A DNA stretch of 64,000 nucleotides from Christensenellaceae bacterium. GTDB lineage: Bacteria > Bacillota > Clostridia > Christensenellales > CAG-138. The stretch lies in the NCBI GenBank assembly GCA_031261085.1, contig JAISKB010000006.1, positions 1 to 64,000 of the forward strand, in the 5' to 3' direction. The notes below the pieces were generated by a model. That model had not been told where the DNA came from. It did not search any database and saw nothing but the letters and a program-made list of their open reading frames with translations. The first letter of the stretch is position 1, and the number at the start of each line of letters is the position of its first letter. The position numbers were made by a program, and so were the translations under genes. Of the stretch, positions 51,901 through 58,410 are shown piece by piece.

Positions 51901-53770
51901 CCAGCCCGCGGGCATCGTATTTGGGCGCAGCCAGGGGGTGCGCCATAGCGCCGATGAGCTGCTTTAAGCTGCCCGGCGGCAGCACGGTATCGGCATCCAG
52001 CGTAAGGCAGTAGCGCACACCCTTAGGCAATGGTGACGTGATGAGGCAAAACGCCTCCTCCCCTTCGCCGCGCAGCAGGCGCACGAGGTCGCACAGCGCG
52101 CCGCGCTTGCGCTCCCTGCCCATATACAGCCCATCCGCCCTGTTGAGTTCCCGCCGCCGGTGCAGATAATAGAACCGCGCAGCGTCCCCTTCCTTGGCAG
52201 AATATTTTTCGTTGAGCGCCTTGGTAAGCTGCTCGGCCAAGCGCAGCAGCTTTTGCTCCCCCCGTTTTTGCGGGGCGTCGGCATCGGCAAAATCCCCCAG
52301 CACCGCATAATGGCAATGCTCCAGCCGGGAGGCCAGCATGTGCACCTCCAACTGCTCCAAGGCCGCGCGCAGGCTCTGTTCCCCGGTGATTAAGGTCGGT
52401 ACCGTCACCAGCGTGCGGCAAGCGGCGGGGATACCCTCGGCCAGCGCGAGCCGGGGCAGCATGCGCACCGGCACGGCGCGCAAAAACAGCTTGGTTGCGA
52501 TAGCGCAAGCCAAGCTCCAGCCCGGCACGATGGCCAGCAGCACCTGCCGCCAATCCCCCGCCAGCGCGGCCAGCCAAAGCAGCAACAGCAGCAGCGCGCC
52601 CTGCGCCAGCCAAAACCGGCGCAGCTTCCCGCTTTCATCCAGCCGCTTATAGCGTTTATCCGGCCTGAGCGCGGCATAGAGCGCCTCCTGCCCTTCGAGC
52701 AGCAGGTAATACCCCGCTTCCCCCCGCTTGCCCCCGGCCTGCGCCTTGGCCAAAGCGGCGGCCTGCCGCGCCACCACGGTTTCCGCCACGTTGAGCCTGG
52801 CGGAAAGCCGCTCCACACAATCGCGGTAATACGCGCGGCTGCGCGCATCCATCCCCGCATAGGTGGCATCCTGCCGCAGGGCTTCATCCACGCGCGAGAA
52901 CCGTTCCAGCAGGCGATCCCAATCCCAGGCATCCAGCGCGCGCAGGCTTTTGATGGCGCTGCCCAGCCGGTTGGCGCCGCGCTCGTTGGCCCGGCATACC
53001 GCAAGCATCAGCTCCTCCGCATCCTGATCCTCCCGCGCAAGCTGCCGCACGATCCGTTCGCACAGCGCGCCTTCATCCCGCTCGCCCAGCAGCGTATACA
53101 GCCTTTGCACATAGTGCGGCCTTGCCGCGAGCAAGCCCTGCGCCGGCAGCGTAAGCCGGCCCGGCCAGCCTGTGTTTTTGCGCAGCGCGTCGCTCTCGTG
53201 CTCGGCCTGCTCATATTGGCGCAGCGCCTCCGCCGCGTTGGCGCACTCGAGCGCGATCAATTTGATGAGCGCGATGCGCAGCATATTGGGCAGCGCCGCA
53301 AGCTCCCGCATCGTGAGCGGCGCCGCCAGTTGGTAGCAATCCAAAAACCGCGCAAGCACGCCCTCGTCCACCCGCCCATCCCGGTGCCCCACCAAGCACA
53401 CCGCAATGTCGTATACGCGGGGCAGGCGCACATGCTCCCCCTGCGCCAGGGCAGGCAGTTTCCATAGCTCCCGCAGGCAGGATTCCGTCGCCGCCATTGC
53501 CTTTTCGGCCACATAATAATCGTCGAGCAGCGTCTCGAGCGCGGGCGGCATTTCGCCGCAGGCCAGCGCCCGCTCCCGCGCGCGGCGGTATACGCCGCTT
53601 ATGGTATGCCTATCCGCATGCAGCTGTAAATCGCTCGCGCGCACCCCGCCCCGCCAGGGGCCCGGCCGGGGTGAAGTGCGCATCTGGCTGTGCAATACAG
53701 CCTCGTTGCGCAGTTCCTCCGCATCCAAATATATATCGATTAGCCCATAATAGCTCCTGTTTGGCAACAT
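45980..53770 (-). CDS. giant cyclic beta-1,2-glucan synthase-like protein (GT84 / glycoamylase / GH94)
   Basis: 2,596 residues from the ATG at 53770 (MLPNRSYYGLIDIYLDAEEL), which has GGGAGG five bases upstream. Residues ~1-390 are helical. Membrane helices at ~395-440 lead to a processive glycosyltransferase (LTLDADTVLPPGSLKQLIGA with the DxD site at ~600, HRWTRGDWQLLPFLAVGIRD at ~750), then more helices to ~960. ~1000-1380 is a glycoamylase/GH144-like part (RTWRWFDAYANEHTNYLPPD, GMGLMACVCARDLGLITDAD). From ~1430 to the end are two beta-sandwich and one (alpha/alpha)6 GH94 phosphorylase-type regions, with GGDWNDGMDLVGG carrying the expected catalytic Asp. It probably makes cyclic or linear beta-1,2-glucan at the membrane. 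Confidence 0.88.
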   Translation of the reverse strand: MLPNRSYYGLIDIYLDAEELRNEAVLHSQMRTSPRPGPWRGGVRASDLQLHADRHTISGVYRRARERALACGEMPPALETLLDDYYVAEKAMAATESCLRELWKLPALAQGEHVRLPRVYDIAVCLVGHRDGRVDEGVLARFLDCYQLAAPLTMRELAALPNMLRIALIKLIALECANAAEALRQYEQAEHESDALRKNTGWPGRLTLPAQGLLAARPHYVQRLYTLLGERDEGALCERIVRQLAREDQDAEELMLAVCRANERGANRLGSAIKSLRALDAWDWDRLLERFSRVDEALRQDATYAGMDARSRAYYRDCVERLSARLNVAETVVARQAAALAKAQAGGKRGEAGYYLLLEGQEALYAALRPDKRYKRLDESGKLRRFWLAQGALLLLLLWLAALAGDWRQVLLAIVPGWSLACAIATKLFLRAVPVRMLPRLALAEGIPAACRTLVTVPTLITGEQSLRAALEQLEVHMLASRLEHCHYAVLGDFADADAPQKRGEQKLLRLAEQLTKALNEKYSAKEGDAARFYYLHRRRELNRADGLYMGRERKRGALCDLVRLLRGEGEEAFCLITSPLPKGVRYCLTLDADTVLPPGSLKQLIGAMAHPLAAPKYDARGLVCEGYGVIAPRMQRSAAGSRSSAFAWLAAGACGLDSYFPMSAEFYQDVFYTGNFGGKGIFDVEAFAASLLGWIPDNTVLSHDLLEGCFLRAGYAGDIAFMEGEPSNFVAWWKRQHRWTRGDWQLLPFLAVGIRDAAGILRGNPLSALSRYKIWDNFRRTLLPGAALLALLALPALGVGWYAALALLALLEGFLPGVLLLPFRFIAARFNGQEIRFAGALWDEGAQAARAGLDLLTLPYSALRVADAQIRTLYRVLRSHRHMLQWQTAAQVQSKPQGVGGYYRALWIQPALGGLMLLGLGGKAPVCGVLLGLAWLLAPVCVRRLDRPHRAYAPPEQAQELLRDIAARTWRWFDAYANEHTNYLPPDNVQVAPPQAPVRNTSPTNIGMGLMACVCARDLGLITDADMALRIGRMLSSLERMEMWNGHLYNWYRADTLAPLSPRYVSTVDSGNLAACLLSAGAALEEVQGGGTEAARCRALVDAMDFRPLYDAQRRLFCIGFDVENGQLSRAWYDLLASEARLTSLVAVAQGQVELEHWFRLGRQLTPACGRTLLSWSGTMFEYLMPVLFTGQTPGTLLHESCKNAVRTQIRYAGSLPWGISESGYYAFDRAMYYQYRAFGVPRLSLMAQRERTRVVAPYATLLALGPCPEAAVQNLRALISLGALEEYGMIEALDFTPARAGEGKAFERVRSYMAHHQGMSLCALTNALCEGSVSKRFMALPQLKAVRVLLEEKPPAHSTAIRRLNSAAEPRKPAEKRPHKPRRIAKEHVVPEAQLLSNGRYTTFITDSGLGFSKCGGVMLGRWRPDYLRADSGVHILLRCGDAVYDTADAAETVLHPHKAEFNRQCGKLSSHVEVCVCAQHDAEVRAVTLANHGEAEAEVEMGVFMEVCLAGQAEDVAHPAFVRLTVRACAATLGSGGGASQEVMLFERRRAGGMSVLYALVQGETRPRYETDRLRAQGRGKTLAEAMLTPPAAHNNPAETVDPYFAARAGVRIPAGQSATLWFVMGYAESRTKALSDAEEVCASLGDCADLAWAHAQSALRFAGLSQGKAELFERIAARLLLQLPCKPLPQSGQTQGIQGLWRLGVSGDAPILLMRVTQLTQLRMARSLVELIAYMAARGCAADLILLGEYPNEYRGDLRARLGELAGRRAGVHLLHGYALAPEDRALLLSMAMMEVDADVSLDKQFAPRLYPQSETNACVPPLSREAAAWEEAPPLAFYNGLGGFDETGEYVIALAKGQTTPLPWCNILANEGFGTLVSESGGGYTWGGNSREGRLTPWYNEPVTDQKGEFLLLCDAEDGAVFSPLPGRLCGDTARVRHGYGYTSYRTAAAGLRLELTQFVHTQDARKYSLLTLHNPAPAARRVRTLYAVEWALGDQPRPESLYVRRQDNVVFAQNLRHAGEEPAYIAACGEAAEACLDRTALLHAGWNMEDMDCGGRGELSALRCEVTVPAGGLRQVLFLLGQGTRDEALRAAQTTPAEAERELARVRELWRERLDGIRVQTPNEAMNLLLNGRLLYQVYASRLFARGGYYQSGGAIGFRDQLQDMLALLHTDPARVRAHLLTCAARQFEAGDVLHWWHAPYRGVRTYIADDRLFLPYVLAQYLEATQDWDLLNERAPYLEAAPIPEGARDLYAHMQPSGRSETLYQHCCRAILSALRFGSHGLPLMEGGDWNDGMDLVGGEGGESVWLGWFLLDVLRRFIPLARRQADAAFTQRCELAIQALETALEEAGWDGAWYRRAYFADGKPLGAQQNDACSIDCLSQAWAAICGAAHGAEAMDSLHRMLVDEQSGILRLLTPPFTDPEEQGNAVGYITAYLPGVRENGGQYTHGAAWAVLAECALNRPGQAQRLFDLLNPIEHARTYADALRYKTEPYAVAGDVYAPPNGGRGGWSWYTGAAGWLYTIALEHILGVRRRGSALEFAPCTIFESYTVRYRFGGTVYALHFKKGDAPGPRRLELVDDGGEHEVEVIF

Positions 53771-53977
53771 GACGGCCTCCCTGCAGCGTGATTTACGCAC
53801 GGCAAAAGCTTGCCACGCTGCCAGTTAGTATGTGCCGTTGATGCCATTTTTTAGACGGTTTTTTTGCGGCGACTTGGTTGCTTGGGCCGGGATAAAAATT
53901 CAGTGCCTCTCTTGCTTTCGATTTATGTCCGCAAAAAGCTGCGCTCCACCCCTGTTCCCTCGGCATTTGAGGGCAGC

Positions 53978-54000
53978 GGTAGGGTGAGCAATACCCTACC
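53978..54000. repeat. inverted repeat between glucan synthase and DUF4180 genes
   Basis: GGTAGGGT-gagcaat-ACCCTACC, perfect 8-bp stem with no T-run; it may be the end of the DUF4180 transcript or a protein site. No gene is seen in 53801-54017. Confidence 0.5.
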
Positions 54001-54017
54001 TAAGAGCAGTTGGATTT

Positions 54018-54386
54018 TCATACTGTTCTTCCCAATCTCTCAATGGCTGCGGCTTCCGCGGCGACAAAGTTCATGTGCCGCCCATTGTTGCACTCGTAGA
54101 TATAATCACGCAGCGGCTTTGAGGTGTAGCCGGAGAAATCCCCGACAATTGCAACGTAAAACCCGTAATTGACGAACTTTTGCGCCACCTCGCCCGCAAC
54201 GCCCGTAGAGAGCTTAAAAAAGTCTTCGCATACCGCCGACTTCGGGATTATCACGCGCTGTGTTCCAAACTCGTAGTCGATTGTCGCAGCAAGGTCTAGC
54301 GCGGACTGACCATCTGTTATGACGAGCGCATCGCTCTCAACAACAGCGATTTTGATGCCGTTCGTTTCAACAATTCGTATATTCAC
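54018..54386 (-). CDS. DUF4180 family protein
   Basis: 122 residues, GTG start at 54386 with GGGGG nine bases upstream. MNIRIVETNGIKIAVVESDA, then TDGQSALDLAATIDYEFGTQ, RVIIPKSAVCEDFFKLSTGV and VNYGFYVAIVGDFSGYTSKP are typical for DUF4180, a family of unknown function in Firmicutes. The coding bias is less GC-rich than its neighbours, which suggests lateral gain. It is preceded by a 19-residue AbrB-like ORF and a good sigma-A promoter. Confidence 0.88.
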   Translation of the reverse strand: MNIRIVETNGIKIAVVESDALVITDGQSALDLAATIDYEFGTQRVIIPKSAVCEDFFKLSTGVAGEVAQKFVNYGFYVAIVGDFSGYTSKPLRDYIYECNNGRHMNFVAAEAAAIERLGRTV

Positions 54387-54389
54387 GCG

Positions 54390-54449
54390 TCATTGCCCCC
54401 TTTCATCAACCTTAGCAGTCCAAGCATATTTGCCATTCGATTTATTCAT
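54390..54449 (-). pseudogene. truncated AbrB/SpoVT-like ORF (19 residues)
   Basis: ATG at 54449 with GGAGGG six bases upstream encodes MNKSNGKYAWTAKVDERGQ and then stops. The phrase WTAKVDERGQ is the N-terminal strand of AbrB/MazE/SpoVT domains, where it normally continues with IVIPK. Here a TGA follows, so it is either a decayed gene or a short leader peptide for DUF4180. Confidence 0.5.
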
Positions 54450-54489
54450 TGTGCGCCCTCCAAGTCGAATATGTTGCTTTTGTATGAAA

Positions 54490-54517
54490 AGTATAATGAA
54501 AAGCCGCAGTTTGTCAA
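54490..54517 (-). promoter_or_regulatory. sigma-A-type promoter of the AbrB-remnant / DUF4180 unit
   Basis: Minus strand TTGACA, 16 bases, TATACT. Confidence 0.65.
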
Positions 54518-54560
54518 TGCGATAAAGCTGATTCAGAGAAATTTTCGAGGCAAAAGCATA

Positions 54561-54591
54561 AAAATACCCCCTCCTATCAAAGGAAGGGGTA
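54561..54591 (-). terminator. terminator of the PLP-enzyme gene
   Basis: Minus strand TACCCCTTCC-tttgata-GGAGGGGGTA, ten pairs, then TTTTT. The arms belong to the CCCCTTCC intergenic palindrome family seen at 35353 and 35465. Confidence 0.8.
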
Positions 54592-54614
54592 AGGGTGGCT
54601 GAAAGGAACTTCTC

Positions 54615-56087
54615 TTACAGGCTCTGCAGTACGCCGGTAGCCTCGTTGAACGAATCGATGAGCGCATCCAGCTCGGCGGCCTGATTATGGATGCCGGTCC
54701 AGTAGTTTTCATCGTACCACTGGGCGTTTAGCTCCTCGACCGTTTTGCCCTGCTGCTCAACCCAAGTGTAGTACTTAAGGTTGTGTACCCGCTTGCGCTC
54801 GGCATAGCTCAGCTCCAGCATAGAATCGGTGCGGACGCCGTGCAGGTGCTCACTATAATCCCGCGCGGCGGTCAGCAGGCTGTATTTGCCCTGCTGCTCG
54901 TTAAGCTCCTCGATGCGGGATTCATACATAATCGCGCTATCGGTGCCCACGGTGGCCACAACATCGTTTTCGGTAAGCTCATAGTACTTGGCAAACTTGA
55001 TGCAGCACAGCACGTTGGCAATGCCGGAGATGCCCAGCACGCTCAGCTGCTCAACCGTTGCGGCCGGCACGCCCACGACCTCTTTAAGGTACTTATGGCC
55101 ATCCTCGGTGTTAAACAGGCGAAGCAGGTTCTGGCTGTCTTCATCGTCGATGGCGATGACCAGGTCGGTATTCTTCACGTTGTGCACCCACGGCACATGC
55201 TTATCGCCAATGCCCTCGATGCGGTGGCCGCCAAAGCCGTTATCCAGCAGGGTGGGGCACTGCAGCGCTTCGCCCACGGCCAGCTTGCTGTTGGGGTATT
55301 GCTCCTTCAGGTAATCGCCCGCGCTCATGGTGCCCGCGCTGCCGCTGGTGAAGCAGGCACCCGCAAAGCGGGAGGTAGGCGTCTTTAGGCTTTCATAGGC
55401 ATCCGCAATGGCCTTGCCCGTCACCTGATAGTGCCAGAGCACGTTGCCCATCTCTTCGAACTGGTTGAATATGACCACATCCTCGCGGGTGGTGCGCAGC
55501 TCCCACGTTTTATCGAAAATCTCTTTTACATTGCTTTCGCAGCCCGGCGTGGCAATCACTTCCCCGGCTATTTTATTGAGCCAGTCGAAGCGCTCCTTGC
55601 TCATTTCGGCGGGGAGTATGGCGATGCTCTCGCAGGAGAGCAGCTTGCTGTTAAACGCGCCGCCGCGGCAATAGTTGCCGGTGCTGGGCCACACGGCCTT
55701 GTGATAGGTGGCGTCGAACTGGCCGGTCACCAAACGGGGCGCCAGGCAGCCGAAGGATGCGCCCACCTTGTGGCACCCGGTGGGGAACCACTTGCCGCAC
55801 AGCACGACGATGCGCGCCTTTACGCCGGTGAGGCTGGAGGGCAGCTCGATGAAGTTGACGCCGCCATACTGGCCGCCCTGCATGGTGGGCTCGTTATGCC
55901 AGCTGATGCGGAACAGGTTGAGCGGGTTTACATCCCACAAGCCCACATCCTTTAACCCGGCCTTGATTTTGCCGGGCACCAAGCCCGGATCCCGCATCTG
56001 CGCGAAGGTGGGCAACACAATGCGGTTTTCACGCGCTTTGTTGATGTTGTTCGCCAACCTGGCTTTGTTGATTTCCAAATTGATCAT
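54615..56087 (-). CDS. PLP-dependent (fold type II) lyase/thiolase-like enzyme
   Basis: 490 residues. The cysteine-synthase/tryptophan-synthase-beta fold is suggested by FPTGCHKVGASFGCLAPRLV (~99-118), where the Lys of HKVG would bind PLP, and by TWELRTTREDVVIFNQFEEM, ACFTSGSAGTMSAGDYLKEQ (~255, a phosphate-binding Gly/Ser loop) and TVGTDSAIMYESR (~405). Clostridia annotations give only 'pyridoxal-phosphate dependent enzyme'. Substrate unknown; it may act in amino-acid beta-elimination or thiolysis. Single gene with its own terminator; upstream TTTACA-N17-TAGACT is a possible promoter. Confidence 0.8.
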   Translation of the reverse strand: MINLEINKARLANNINKARENRIVLPTFAQMRDPGLVPGKIKAGLKDVGLWDVNPLNLFRISWHNEPTMQGGQYGGVNFIELPSSLTGVKARIVVLCGKWFPTGCHKVGASFGCLAPRLVTGQFDATYHKAVWPSTGNYCRGGAFNSKLLSCESIAILPAEMSKERFDWLNKIAGEVIATPGCESNVKEIFDKTWELRTTREDVVIFNQFEEMGNVLWHYQVTGKAIADAYESLKTPTSRFAGACFTSGSAGTMSAGDYLKEQYPNSKLAVGEALQCPTLLDNGFGGHRIEGIGDKHVPWVHNVKNTDLVIAIDDEDSQNLLRLFNTEDGHKYLKEVVGVPAATVEQLSVLGISGIANVLCCIKFAKYYELTENDVVATVGTDSAIMYESRIEELNEQQGKYSLLTAARDYSEHLHGVRTDSMLELSYAERKRVHNLKYYTWVEQQGKTVEELNAQWYDENYWTGIHNQAAELDALIDSFNEATGVLQSL

Positions 56088-56254
56088 GTCAGCACCCCAT
56101 ATTGATTTATTTCGATAGCAATTGCCAAAAGCGATATGCTATAAATATTAGTCTAGCCCATTTCCCGCCTGTTGTAAAGGGGACTTTAAAAATATTTTTA
56201 GCATTCCACAATATTTTTTAGCAAACAAAACTTACTGTGCATCCAGCCCATCGC

Positions 56255-57499
56255 TTATGAGTTTGGATACATAGGATACTTTTTGGTTATCTCCGCCACG
56301 CCCGCGCTCACGGCGGGCACCGCCGCTTCGCCTTCGCGCACGATTTTTGCGATGAAGGAAGCGATTTTGGCAAAATCCTCTTCAATCAGGCCGCGGCTGG
56401 TGGCCGCGGGCGTACCCAGCCGGATGCCGCTGGTAACGAAGGGGCTGCGGGTCTCATTGGGCACGGTGTTTTTATTGGCGGTGATATGCGCCGCATCCAG
56501 CAGGTGCTCCACCTCTTTGCCGGTCAAGCCATCGGCGCCCAGGTCGATGAGCACCAGGTGATTATCGGTGCCGCCGGATACCAGCTTAATGCCCTCCGCC
56601 GCAAGGCCCTTGGCCAGCGCATCGGCGTTTTTGCGAATCTGCTTGGCGTAGGTTCTAAAGGAGGGCTGCATAGCCTCGCTAAGGCAAACGGCCTTGGCCG
56701 CGATGATGTGCATCAGCGGGCCGCCCTGTGTGCCGGGGAATATCGCCTTGTCAATCGCCTTGGCATATGCTTCTTTGCACAGTATCATACCGCCGCGCGG
56801 GCCGCGCAGGGTTTTGTGGGTGGTGGTGGTAACCACATCGGCATAGGGCACGGGGTTTATGTGCTCGCCCGCGGCGACCAAGCCCGCGATGTGCGCCATA
56901 TCCACCATCAGCAGCGCGCCCACATCATCGGCGATTTCGCGGAATTTTGCGAAGTCGAGCTTGCGCGGGTAGGCCGATGCGCCCGCTACGATCATCTTGG
57001 GCTTATGCTCGCGGGCAAGGCTCAATATATTGTCGTAATCGATCTGCTCGGTATCCGGCATAACGCCATAGGGTACAAAGTTAAAATACTTCCCGCTCAT
57101 GTTCACGGGGCTGCCGTGGGTTAAATGCCCGCCGTGGGAAAGGTTCATGCCCAGCACGGTATCGCCGTATTCGAGCAGGGCAAAGTATACCGCCAGGTTG
57201 GCCTGCGCGCCGGAATGCGGCTGCACGTTGGCATGCTCCGCGCCAAACAGCTGGCATGCGCGCTCGCGGGCAATATCCTCTACGATATCCACGCACTCGC
57301 AGCCGCCGTAATAGCGCTTGCCGGGGTAACCTTCGGCATATTTATTGGTGAGATGGCTGCCCATGGCCGCCAACACCGCCTCGGATACGAAATTTTCGGA
57401 CGCGATCAGCTCGATGTTGGTACGCTGGCGCGCCAGTTCTTTTTCCATCGCTTCGGCCACGGCCGGGTCGGTCGCTCGAATGAGGTCAAATTGAATCAT
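56255..57499 (-). CDS. glyA: serine hydroxymethyltransferase
   Basis: Interconverts serine and glycine with transfer of one carbon to tetrahydrofolate. 414 residues from the ATG at 57499 ([20 protein letters not shown]), preceded by GGAGGAAAGAAACC; the longer frame is not supported. Motifs: [20 protein letters not shown] (~23-42), [20 protein letters not shown] (~50-69), [11 protein letters not shown] and [20 protein letters not shown] (~220-239) with the PLP-binding Lys. A perfect sigma-A promoter with an inverted repeat lies upstream. Confidence 0.97.
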   Translation of the reverse strand: MIQFDLIRATDPAVAEAMEKELARQRTNIELIASENFVSEAVLAAMGSHLTNKYAEGYPGKRYYGGCECVDIVEDIARERACQLFGAEHANVQPHSGAQANLAVYFALLEYGDTVLGMNLSHGGHLTHGSPVNMSGKYFNFVPYGVMPDTEQIDYDNILSLAREHKPKMIVAGASAYPRKLDFAKFREIADDVGALLMVDMAHIAGLVAAGEHINPVPYADVVTTTTHKTLRGPRGGMILCKEAYAKAIDKAIFPGTQGGPLMHIIAAKAVCLSEAMQPSFRTYAKQIRKNADALAKGLAAEGIKLVSGGTDNHLVLIDLGADGLTGKEVEHLLDAAHITANKNTVPNETRSPFVTSGIRLGTPAATSRGLIEEDFAKIASFIAKIVREGEAAVPAVSAGVAEITKKYPMYPNS

Positions 57500-57561
57500 G
57501 GTTTCTTTCCTCCGGTATGCTATGATTTTATATAACTTCGAATGGCAGTATACCACTATTT

Positions 57562-57590
57562 ATTATAGATTCTGCGCGGCGATATTACAA
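57562..57590 (-). promoter_or_regulatory. sigma-A-type promoter of glyA
   Basis: Minus strand TTGTAA, 17 bases, TATAAT; ~60 bases before the ATG. Confidence 0.8.
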
Positions 57591-57599
57591 CCGCCGCGC
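57574..57599. promoter_or_regulatory. GC-rich inverted repeat around the glyA -35 element
   Basis: GCGCGGCG, 10 bases, CGCCGCGC. The loop contains the -35. It may be an operator or part of the end of the trxA transcript; no T-run follows. Confidence 0.45.
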
Positions 57600-57648
57600 A
57601 AAAGATTGTATTGTTTTACGAAACAAACCGTGTATTTTTGTCGTGCGT

Positions 57649-57972
57649 TTATAGGGCGCCCTCAATCATATCGAAGTACTCCGGCGCGGGGCCCGCGCCC
57701 ACGCGGTTCTCCAGGCTTTCGCCATCCTTAAAAATATGTATGGCGGGTATGCTCATAACGCGGTAGCGTTGTGCCAGCGCCAAATTTTCATCTACATTCA
57801 CTTTGCAGAAGCGCACCTTGCCATCATATTTTTTCGCCAGCTCCACCACCACGGGCTCCATAGACCTGCAAGGCCCGCACCAGGACGCCCAAAAATCGAC
57901 GAATACCGGCAGTTCACTTTTTAGTACCACTTCTTCAAAGTTGTTTTCGGTCACATGTAATACTTCAGCCAT
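57649..57972 (-). CDS. trxA: thioredoxin
   Basis: 107 residues, cytoplasmic disulfide reductase. Active site WASWCGPCRSMEPV (~29-42), then VNVDENLALAQRYRVMSIPA with the conserved cis-Pro and IFKDGESLENRVGAGP. Starts MAEVLHVTENNFEEVVLKSE. Its start overlaps the RseC-like gene stop by 8 bases. Confidence 0.96.
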   Translation of the reverse strand: MAEVLHVTENNFEEVVLKSELPVFVDFWASWCGPCRSMEPVVVELAKKYDGKVRFCKVNVDENLALAQRYRVMSIPAIHIFKDGESLENRVGAGPAPEYFDMIEGAL

Positions 57973-58387
57973 CGTTCTCTCTCCTTTTCACAATACTTAT
58001 CATGCGCGGTTTTAATTCCCGCATGCGCGCGAATTTTGGTTCCAGCCACCTAAGCAGCAAATACGCCACGCCGCACAGCAGCACGCCGCCCGCCGCCGCC
58101 TGCAGGTCGCCAAACCGCGCGCCCACCAGCACGCCCGCGAGCAGCCCCGCGAGCGGCACGCCATACGCGAGCGCGCTCGCCTTCACCACGCCGCCGCCAT
58201 GCAGCGAGATGGCTACCTCGTCGCCCACCCGCGCGCCCAGCGCATTGGCAAGCTGCACCTCGGCCTCGTTGGAGCCCAGGTGGAAGCAGGCGTTACAATG
58301 CCCGCAGGCATCGCTGCGCAGGACGCGCACCGTTGCCACGCCGCCCAAAACGGCCACCACCTTGCCTGTTTGGCACATATCCTCCAT
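57965..58387 (-). CDS. RseC/MucC family (SoxR-reducing system) protein
   Basis: 140 residues. N-terminal beta domain with a cysteine cluster (RSDACGHCNACFHLGSNEAE, ~25-44), a Gly/Val strand, then two membrane helices (YGVPLAGLLAGVLVGARFGD and AAGGVLLCGVAYLLLRWLEP) and a basic tail. RseC-family proteins act with the Rnf complex in SoxR reduction in proteobacteria; in Clostridia the role is unproven. Coupled to trxA by an 8-base overlap. Confidence 0.88.
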   Translation of the reverse strand: MEDMCQTGKVVAVLGGVATVRVLRSDACGHCNACFHLGSNEAEVQLANALGARVGDEVAISLHGGGVVKASALAYGVPLAGLLAGVLVGARFGDLQAAAGGVLLCGVAYLLLRWLEPKFARMRELKPRMISIVKRRENDG

Positions 58388-58410
58388 CGAAGCCTCCTAA
58401 AGCGCGCGCG

